A stretch of 64,000 nucleotides of DNA from Stakelama marina. Its GTDB lineage: Bacteria > Pseudomonadota > Alphaproteobacteria > Sphingomonadales > Sphingomonadaceae. Shown here piece by piece: positions 57,771 to 64,000 of the stretch. The notes below the pieces were generated by a model that searched no databases, was not told the origin of the DNA, and worked only from the letters and a program-made list of their open reading frames with translations. Made by a program: the position numbers and the translations under genes. The first letter of the stretch is position 1; every line of letters starts with the position of its first letter. Location of the stretch: contig NZ_JAGRQC010000002.1 of the NCBI RefSeq assembly GCF_018122655.1, forward strand, positions 496,001-560,000, given 5' to 3'.

Positions 57771-58658
57771 ATGAATGAAGAAACGCATGTGCATGAACAT
57801 CCGCCCGAAGGTGCTTCGTCCGACTGGACGATTCCGCAGAACTGGGACGCCTATAGCGATGAAGAACACCGCGTCTGGGACACGCTGTTCGAACGCCAGG
57901 CGAAATTGCTGCCCGGCCGCGCGTCGGAGGCGTATCTTCGCGGTCTCGACGTCCTGAAGCTGTCGAAGCCCGGCATCCCCGATTTCGAGGAATTGTCCGA
58001 ACGGCTGATGAAGCTGACCGGCTGGCAAGTCGTCGCCGTTCCCGGCCTCGTCCCCGACGACGTGTTCTTCGACCATATGGCGAACCGCCGCTTCGTTGCC
58101 GGCAATTTCATCCGCCGCGCCGACCAGCTCGATTATCTGCAGGAACCCGACGTCTTCCATGACGTGTTCGGCCATGTTCCGATGCTCGCCGATCCGCGCT
58201 TTGCCGATTATCTGGAAGCCTATGGCCGTGGCGGCCTGCGCGCGCTTGAACTCGGCGCGCTGAAACAGCTTGCCCGGCTATACTGGTACACCGTCGAATT
58301 CGGCCTGATCGAGGAAGAAGAGGGCTTGCGCATCTATGGCTCGGGCATCGTGTCGAGCTATTCGGAAAGCCAGTTCGCGCTGGAGGACCCGAGCCCCAAC
58401 CGCATCCGCTTCGACCTGAAGCGCGTGATGCGGACCGATTACCGGATCGACGATTTCCAGCAGAATTATTTCGTCATCCCCAGCTTCGACGAATTGCTGC
58501 GCGTGACGGTGGAGAGCGATTTCGCACCGCTCTACGCCGAAATCCTCGACCAGCCGGACATTGCGGTTGCCGAACTGGTGCCGGGCGACGACATCATCAC
58601 CAACGGAACGCAGGCCTATGCCAAGGCAAAGGCCGCGCAGATGCCGGAAACCGCCTGA
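57771..58658 (+). CDS. phhA: Phenylalanine 4-monooxygenase
   Basis: PhhA (295 aa) hydroxylates phenylalanine to tyrosine using tetrahydrobiopterin or a related pterin and non-haem iron. Iron ligands are seen in PDVFHDVFGHVPMLADPRFA (two His) and LYWYTVEFGLIEEEEGLRIY (Glu). Only the catalytic domain is present, as usual in bacteria. The pterin recycling enzyme PhhB is not encoded in the window. Confidence 0.96.
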   Translation: MNEETHVHEHPPEGASSDWTIPQNWDAYSDEEHRVWDTLFERQAKLLPGRASEAYLRGLDVLKLSKPGIPDFEELSERLMKLTGWQVVAVPGLVPDDVFFDHMANRRFVAGNFIRRADQLDYLQEPDVFHDVFGHVPMLADPRFADYLEAYGRGGLRALELGALKQLARLYWYTVEFGLIEEEEGLRIYGSGIVSSYSESQFALEDPSPNRIRFDLKRVMRTDYRIDDFQQNYFVIPSFDELLRVTVESDFAPLYAEILDQPDIAVAELVPGDDIITNGTQAYAKAKAAQMPETA

Positions 58659-58661
58659 AAC

Positions 58662-59639
58662 CTACCAGCTTCCGAAATCGGGGGTGGCGCCGGTTCCGCG
58701 CGGGCCGGGCCGGGTGGTGCGTCCGGCGCCATAGCGAATGCGCTTGACGAGGCGGAGCGCAGGCCATTCGCCGGCGATCCGCGACGCGACGCGCAGCCCA
58801 TGACGACGATAGGCGCGCTCCACCTGCTCGCGCTGCTTTTCGAGCAGCCCGGCAAGCACCAGCGTGCCACCGGGGCTGAGCGCCGTTGCCAGCATCGGCG
58901 CAAGTTCGATCAGCGGCCCGGCAAGGATGTTCGCGACGATCAGGTCATAGGGCGCGCGGTCGATCAACAGCTTGTGGTCCAGCCCTGCCGCCGCGGCGAG
59001 CGCCAGCCGTCCCGGCCCGCTGCCTAGCGGCACCCCGTTCGCCGCAGCATTTTCGCGCACGACGTCGATCGCGCGGGGGTCGATATCGGATGCGGTTGCG
59101 CGCGCCAGTGCCCACAGATGCATCGCGGCAAAGGCGAGCAACCCCGTTCCCGTGCCGACATCGATGATGTTGCGGAAATTGGCGCCGCCACGCTTCAACG
59201 CATCGAGCGTCAGCAGGCACCCGGTCGTCGTGTCATGCTGCCCGGTTCCGAACGCGAGCCCCGCCTCGATCAGGAACGGCACCGCGCCGGCCGGAACTTC
59301 GCCCCTATTGGTGCTGGTGTGCACGTAGAAGCGCCCGGCATGAACGGGCTCAAGCCCCTGCTGGCTGAGCGTGACCCAATCCTGCTCCTCGATCCGTTCG
59401 GGATCGGCATCCGTATCCGCCGCACTGGGGACCAGCGCGCGGATCGCGGCCACCGTGCGCCGATCGGGCTTGGCGTCGAAAAACGCCTCAAGCTGCCACG
59501 AATCGGGGTCGTCCTCGACTCGCTCGCTGGTCATCAGCACCGGCGGCGGCTCGAGCGCAGCCAGCGCCTCTCCCTCCACCTCGATCCGTTCTGCCTCGTC
59601 ACGCGTACAGGGAAGCACCAGCTTCCAGCTCTCAGCCAT
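58662..59639 (-). CDS. prmA: Ribosomal protein L11 methyltransferase
   Basis: PrmA (325 aa) methylates L11. The N-terminal domain recognises L11 (about residues 1-90); the catalytic domain has NIIDVGTGTGLLAFAAMHLW as SAM motif I, ASDIDPRAIDVVRENAAANG as motif II, and DLIVANILAGPLIELAPMLA in place of the NPPY-type motif, as in other PrmA proteins. ATG 59639 overlaps the upstream stop by one base (TGATG). It is convergent with phhA, 3 bp apart. Confidence 0.93.
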   Translation of the reverse strand: MAESWKLVLPCTRDEAERIEVEGEALAALEPPPVLMTSERVEDDPDSWQLEAFFDAKPDRRTVAAIRALVPSAADTDADPERIEEQDWVTLSQQGLEPVHAGRFYVHTSTNRGEVPAGAVPFLIEAGLAFGTGQHDTTTGCLLTLDALKRGGANFRNIIDVGTGTGLLAFAAMHLWALARATASDIDPRAIDVVRENAAANGVPLGSGPGRLALAAAAGLDHKLLIDRAPYDLIVANILAGPLIELAPMLATALSPGGTLVLAGLLEKQREQVERAYRRHGLRVASRIAGEWPALRLVKRIRYGAGRTTRPGPRGTGATPDFGSW

Positions 59640-60391
59640 CAATCGATCTCCACCGGGCGTTCGGCGACAACCTTCAGCTCCGGGACTTCGATCGCGCGGT
59701 AGATCAGCTTCTGACCCTGGCGCATCAGGATCGCAAGCCGGGTCGGGCTCTGCATCCACATCTTGTCGATACCATCGACATTCTTCAGCACGAATTTCTG
59801 TCGTCCGGTGTCGAGATTGCCGACCAGCACATCTTCTTCCGGGCCATCCTTCTGGCGGACCTGGATGACATAATAGGCCGCAGGCGGCTGCTTCTGCCCG
59901 GCGCCATCGGTCACCACCTCGACGACCGAGGGCGCGGCATCCGGATTATCCGCGGGCGCATCGCCCTGATCCGCGACCGGCTGCGCATCGGCGGCGGCGG
60001 GGAAGAAACGGATATCCACGATCCGCCGGCTGTTGGCCGGAAGCAGCTTTCTGCTTTCGCCGCTCGTCTTGTCGAGCAGCAGGACATTGCGCTGGTCGAT
60101 ATCGCCCTTGCGCGAGGAATAAGATCCCGAATCCGACACCGAATCGGCGGTCGCGATAGCGATTTCGGCAAAGCGGGTGCCCGGAATGTCGCGAACATCG
60201 GCGACGGCATAGGTTTCTTCCGTTTTCTCGGTCGTCACCTTTGCGGGTTTGCGCTGCTGCGAACGTTCGAAACTGACGACCTGCAACGCGACATAGATCA
60301 TCGCGATCGCCGCCAGCACGCCGACGCCGGCAAAGCCCCACAGCACCCACCGAATCACCGATGGCGAACGTACCGCCTGTTCCTCCGCCAT
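59639..60391 (-). CDS. Hypothetical membrane-anchored protein coupled to prmA
   Basis: A 250-aa protein of unknown function. One N-terminal membrane helix (VIRWVLWGFAGVGVLAAIAMI, about residues 12-32) is followed by a basic stretch and a likely periplasmic domain that alternates strands: RFAEIAIATADSVSDSGSYS, NVLLLDKTSGESRKLLPAN, VVTDGAGQKQPPAAYYVIQV and LVGNLDTGRQKFVLKN. The pattern of short strands with values and keys resembles WD40/propeller-like sensor proteins, but I cannot assign a family. The stop overlaps the prmA start (TGATG). Confidence 0.8.
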   Translation of the reverse strand: MAEEQAVRSPSVIRWVLWGFAGVGVLAAIAMIYVALQVVSFERSQQRKPAKVTTEKTEETYAVADVRDIPGTRFAEIAIATADSVSDSGSYSSRKGDIDQRNVLLLDKTSGESRKLLPANSRRIVDIRFFPAAADAQPVADQGDAPADNPDAAPSVVEVVTDGAGQKQPPAAYYVIQVRQKDGPEEDVLVGNLDTGRQKFVLKNVDGIDKMWMQSPTRLAILMRQGQKLIYRAIEVPELKVVAERPVEID

Positions 60392-60421
60392 GATCGCTCT
60401 CCCGCTATTTTGCGCGAACGC

Positions 60422-61123
60422 CTATCGCACGAAACTCGCGCCATTGGCGTCGATTACCGCGCCGGTCATCGATTCGGGAGCCTCAAGCGCACAGAATCGC
60501 GCGATCGTGGCGATTTCGCTGGTATCGGCGACCCGGCCCAGCGGAATATCGGCAAGCAACTGCGCACCGCCCCTGCTTTCCAGATAATCGTCCGCCATTC
60601 CCGTCATCGTGAAGCCGGGGCAGATCGCAAAAGCCAGGATGCCCTCACCCGAATAACCGCGCGCGATCGTTTTCGTCATCGCGACCATGCCCGCCTTCGA
60701 CGCGGCATAGTGCCAGTGCGCCGGGCTGTCGCCGCGATAGGCCGCGCGGCTGGCGATGTTGACGATCCGGCCCTTCGCGCCGTTTTCCTGCCAGTGACGC
60801 ACCGCAAGCCGACATAGCTGCGCGCTCGCGGTCAGATTGACCTGCATCGTGCGTTCCCAGTCGGCGACCCAGTCGTCATGCGGCTGGTCGAGCGCAGACG
60901 CCTCGAAAATACCGGCATTGTTGACGAGTACGTCGATGCGCCCGTCGAGCGCCTCCAGCGCGCGTTCCCATAGCGAACGCGGCGCATCGGGGTCGGTGAA
61001 GTCTGCGGGGATACCCGTTTTGGTACCGTGGCCCACCAGACGAACATCGGGTCGGTCGAAACTGTCTGCAATCGCCGCGCCGATGCCGCGGCTCGATCCG
61101 GTAAGGAGAATATTGGTGGTCAT
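60422..61123 (-). CDS. SDR-family oxidoreductase (FabG-like)
   Basis: A 233-aa short-chain dehydrogenase. The NAD(P) motif is ILLTGSSRGIGAAIADSF (TGxxxGIG), followed by VLVNNAGIFEASALD and the catalytic NIASRAAYRGDSPAHWHYAASK with YxxxK. ATG 61123 has GGTGGGGG upstream. Similar to 3-oxoacyl-ACP reductases, but the substrate cannot be told from sequence and no fatty acid genes are adjacent. Confidence 0.9.
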   Translation of the reverse strand: MTTNILLTGSSRGIGAAIADSFDRPDVRLVGHGTKTGIPADFTDPDAPRSLWERALEALDGRIDVLVNNAGIFEASALDQPHDDWVADWERTMQVNLTASAQLCRLAVRHWQENGAKGRIVNIASRAAYRGDSPAHWHYAASKAGMVAMTKTIARGYSGEGILAFAICPGFTMTGMADDYLESRGGAQLLADIPLGRVADTSEIATIARFCALEAPESMTGAVIDANGASFVR

Positions 61124-61169
61124 GCCCCCACCTACAGGCGGCAAGCTGGGGAAGTCGAGCCTTTGAACC

Positions 61170-62540
61170 TCAGGCGGCTACCGACGAGGAGAACCGCTCG
61201 GCAGCGGTCTTCAACTGCTCCAGCCGGTCACCGACATGCGCGAACTCAGCCTCAAGCGTACCGATCTCTCCGGTGACATTCTGCGTATCCTCGCGGATCG
61301 AGGCGATGGTGCCCGACATCGAATCAGCCGCGAGCGCGGTTTCATCGACCGCCGACGTGATCGCGGTAACGGTCTGCGCCTGCGCCTCCATCGCGGTGCG
61401 GATTCGGTTCGCCGATTCCTGCACCTCGCCCACGGTCGAGGAAACCGAGGTGCTGCTCATCACCGTCGATTCGGTGGCTGCCTGGATCGCGGCGATCTTG
61501 GCAGCGATATCGTCGGTGGCGCGCGCCGTCTGGCTGGCGAGGCTCTTCACCTCCTGCGCCACCACCGCAAAGCCGCGTCCCGCATCGCCCGCGCGCGCCG
61601 CCTCGATCGTGGCGTTGAGCGCAAGCAGATTGGTCTGGCCGGCAATGTCGCGGATCAGCCCGAGGATCGATTCGATCGACTTGGCATGTTCGGACAGCGC
61701 GCTTGACGTGCGAACCGAGTCCCCCGCCTGGATCGATGCCTTGTTGGCGATGTCGGCAGCCGCCTCCACTTCGCGTCGTGCATCCTCGATCGCGCGGATC
61801 AGCCCGCCCGCCGTCTGCGCCGCCTCGCGCATCGCCACCGCCGACTGTTCGGCCGCGGTCGCGACCTCGGAAGTCTTGTCGAGCATCCCGCGCGCAGCGG
61901 CCGAGGCCGTCCCCACCTGACCGCGAATCCGGTTGCCGAGAACCGCCGTGTCTTCGAGTGTCGATCCGATATTGTGGCGGAAATCGTCCGATTGCTCGTT
62001 GCGAACTTTGCGCGCCTGCATATCGTCGCGATAGGCGATATGTTCCGCCATCACCGCGGCTTCGACCATCGCAAGCCGCTGGATCGCGTCGCACAAGGTG
62101 CAGGCCTTGCCGGCGTCGCCGACAACCGCCTCGCGGATGAATTCCATCAGCTTGGTATGCCCGACCGACAGCGCCGACAGAAAGGCGTGAAGCGGTAGGC
62201 CCGCCTTGTGACAGCGCGCGGCATTGCGCAGCGCCATGGAAAGCCAGTCGCGGCTGAGCGGTTCGCGATATTTTGCGCGAACATAGGCAGTCGATTCGCG
62301 GAGCTGGCGTTCACGGTCGGCGTCCGACAACCGCCCGGTCGCCGCCACCACAGCGGGCGCATCCAGCAGACTGTCGAGAAACGCCTCTGCAATCTCGTCG
62401 CATCGACCATCTATGATCGCGCTGATTTCCTCGCACGCGGACCCGATCAGGCCGTCCCGGTCGAAATCACCGAATCGCTCGGTCATCGCGTTCATCATCG
62501 CGGCATGTCCCTGTCCGGATGCGACCGATTGCTGTTCCAT
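61170..62540 (-). CDS. Soluble methyl-accepting chemotaxis protein with globin-coupled-sensor-like domain
   Basis: A 456-aa cytoplasmic chemoreceptor without membrane segments. Residues about 25-170 look like a protoglobin-type sensor: the segment [20 protein letters not shown] (His 111) matches the proximal-His helix of HemAT-like proteins, so haem-based oxygen sensing is plausible. Residues about 190-456 are an MCP signalling coiled coil with the tip [20 protein letters not shown]. No che genes are nearby. It is the second of two tandem paralogues, 22 bp apart; part of the signalling domain is identical at DNA level. Confidence 0.88.
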   Translation of the reverse strand: MEQQSVASGQGHAAMMNAMTERFGDFDRDGLIGSACEEISAIIDGRCDEIAEAFLDSLLDAPAVVAATGRLSDADRERQLRESTAYVRAKYREPLSRDWLSMALRNAARCHKAGLPLHAFLSALSVGHTKLMEFIREAVVGDAGKACTLCDAIQRLAMVEAAVMAEHIAYRDDMQARKVRNEQSDDFRHNIGSTLEDTAVLGNRIRGQVGTASAAARGMLDKTSEVATAAEQSAVAMREAAQTAGGLIRAIEDARREVEAAADIANKASIQAGDSVRTSSALSEHAKSIESILGLIRDIAGQTNLLALNATIEAARAGDAGRGFAVVAQEVKSLASQTARATDDIAAKIAAIQAATESTVMSSTSVSSTVGEVQESANRIRTAMEAQAQTVTAITSAVDETALAADSMSGTIASIREDTQNVTGEIGTLEAEFAHVGDRLEQLKTAAERFSSSVAA

Positions 62541-62562
62541 GGCCCCGAGCCCTTCTACGCCG

Positions 62563-63975
62563 TCACACGGCGACCTTGGTTACAAAGTCGCTCGCGCGGC
62601 CCTTCAGCGTTGCGAGTTCGTTGTCGAGCACCGCAAAGCCCTCGCCGACGCTGTCGATTTCCGACGCGACGCTTTCGGTGTCCTCCCGGATCGCGGCAAT
62701 CGTCGTCGACATCGAATCGGCGGCGAGCGCGGTTTCGTCGACCGCCGCGGTAATCGCGGTGACGGTCTGCGCCTGCGCTTCCATCGCGCCGCGGATCCGG
62801 TCAGCCGATTGCTGCACCTCGGTCACCGTGGTTCGGATCGAGGCGTTGGTTTCCACGGTCGATTTGGTCGCCGCCTGGATCGCGGCGATCTTTGCGGCGA
62901 TATCGTCGGTCGCGCGCGCAGTCTGGTTGGCGAGGCTCTTCACCTCCTGCGCCACCACAGCGAAGCCGCGCCCCGCATCGCCCGCGCGCGCCGCCTCGAT
63001 CGTGGCGTTGAGCGCAAGCAGATTGGTCTGGCCGGCAATGTCGCGGATCAGTCCGAGGATCGATTCGATCGACTTGGCATGATCCGAAAGCGCTTCCGAC
63101 ACACCGACCGCCTCGCCCGCCTGGGTCGAAGCGCGGTTGGCGATTTCAGCGGCGATCTCCACCTCGCTACGTGCGTCCTCGATCGCGCGAATCAGCCCTG
63201 CCGCGGTCTGAGCGGCTTCGCGCATCGCCACCGCCGACTGTTCGGCGGCCGCCGCGACCTCCGACGTCTTGCCGAGCATTCCGCGCGCCGAGGCAGATGT
63301 CTGGCCCGCCTGCGAACGCAGCGTCTCGCCCTCATGCGAGGCGCGCTCGACGGTCAGGCCGATACTGTCGCGGAAGTCATTGGCCAGCCGATCGCGCGCC
63401 ACCTGTGCCGAATATTCGCGATAATCATTGTACAGCGCCACGGTGATGTCGCCTTCGAGCGCAGACAGCCGCATCAGCGTATCGATCAGGCCGTTGAGTC
63501 GCGGATCGTCGCGCTCGACCTTGTCCATCAGGATATCGAGCGCCGCGCGGTCGCTGGCGCTGATCATCGACAGCAGCGCCATCGGCGGGATATTTTCGGC
63601 ATAGGCGGCCGCCACCGATCGTTCGATCGATTCGACCCAGGCGCGCCCGCTCGTATCGAGAAAACGGTTGCGCAGGAACGCGCAGCCAAGGTCGATCATC
63701 TTTTCGGTTTCGTGCGGCGCCCATTCGCTTTCATCGGCGAAGCAGCGCAGCCATTGCTGCCAATAGGCTTCGGACACCGCCCGGCATTCGGGTTCCAGAA
63801 TGTCCCATGCCTCGCGCGCCTGACGCGTCAGCTGGCCTTCGAAGTCAAAGATCTTCAGCCGCGCACCGAGATCGATCTCGGCGCTGAGCTTCCCGATCGG
63901 CGGCAGATCCTTTTTTGCTGGTAGCGACACGTATTGCGACCCCCGAAAACCTGGAATTGATTCCTTGATCGCCAT
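62563..63975 (-). CDS. Soluble methyl-accepting chemotaxis protein, divergent sensor domain
   Basis: A 470-aa cytoplasmic chemoreceptor. The signalling half (about residues 205-470) is almost the same as in the neighbour, including [20 protein letters not shown]. The N-terminal domain is helical and globin-like in outline ([20 protein letters not shown]), but at the position of the proximal His the sequence is [20 protein letters not shown], with Tyr 125, so haem binding may be lost or use another ligand. The start at 63975 lacks a strong ribosome site and the upstream promoter is outside the window. Confidence 0.88.
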   Translation of the reverse strand: MAIKESIPGFRGSQYVSLPAKKDLPPIGKLSAEIDLGARLKIFDFEGQLTRQAREAWDILEPECRAVSEAYWQQWLRCFADESEWAPHETEKMIDLGCAFLRNRFLDTSGRAWVESIERSVAAAYAENIPPMALLSMISASDRAALDILMDKVERDDPRLNGLIDTLMRLSALEGDITVALYNDYREYSAQVARDRLANDFRDSIGLTVERASHEGETLRSQAGQTSASARGMLGKTSEVAAAAEQSAVAMREAAQTAAGLIRAIEDARSEVEIAAEIANRASTQAGEAVGVSEALSDHAKSIESILGLIRDIAGQTNLLALNATIEAARAGDAGRGFAVVAQEVKSLANQTARATDDIAAKIAAIQAATKSTVETNASIRTTVTEVQQSADRIRGAMEAQAQTVTAITAAVDETALAADSMSTTIAAIREDTESVASEIDSVGEGFAVLDNELATLKGRASDFVTKVAV

Positions 63976-64000
63976 TTCTATCGCGCCAGAAGTTAAGGCG

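Overview
The window is GC-rich chromosomal DNA (roughly two thirds G+C by eye) from an alphaproteobacterium, most likely a sphingomonad (Sphingomonadaceae). This rests on the style of the encoded proteins, the Rrf2-sufBCDST-A iron-sulfur operon, the AguAB agmatine pathway, the TonB-dependent receptor, the single rpsD and the extragenic palindromes; it is inference, not a database result. Genes are densely packed, with many 1-4 nt stop/start overlaps. No gap exceeds 300 bp. I saw no insertion sequence, prophage, CRISPR array or plasmid function, so this looks like core chromosome.

Left part (90-8036, minus strand): one operon for iron-sulfur cluster assembly. It runs from an Rrf2 regulator (with a candidate palindromic operator upstream) through sufB, a small exported protein, sufC, a second related exported protein, sufD, a REP-like hairpin, sufS, sufT and sufA to a 50-residue membrane protein with a GTG start. 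The two exported cysteine-containing proteins are paralogues of unknown function and are the most interesting novelty candidates here. An AraC-type regulator follows, then an intergenic region with a strong terminator hairpin.

Middle part (8282-41477): pyrD, a gamma-glutamyltransferase, an acyl-CoA ligase, an M16 peptidase, an LpxO-like hydroxylase next to trmJ, a MerC-like membrane protein behind a Zur-like box, a TonB-like protein, chorismate mutase, rpsD with promoter and terminator, an M28 peptidase, aguA-aguB (agmatine to putrescine), a family 5 uracil-DNA glycosylase divergent from folK, tRNA-Lys, a SYLF lipoprotein behind a possible EcfG promoter, a PAP2 phosphatase, a TonB receptor, galE, msrA, an FKBP isomerase, a Sua5/TsaC enzyme, an acyl-CoA dehydrogenase, a GntR regulator, a nitroreductase, a POT peptide transporter, NnrU and acetyl-CoA synthetase.

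Right part (41623-63975): a four-gene MacAB-type tripartite exporter; a seven-gene molybdenum hydroxylase locus (FeS, FAD with an extra cluster motif, two full-length catalytic subunits, XdhC, MocA, EamA transporter); a glycerophosphodiesterase with a small lipoprotein; a lipase-like hydrolase and a DUF2459 protein; phenylalanine hydroxylase; prmA with a coupled membrane protein; an SDR; and two tandem soluble methyl-accepting chemotaxis proteins. Their signalling domains are nearly identical, but the sensor domains differ: one has a globin-coupled-sensor-like proximal His, the other a Tyr at that place.
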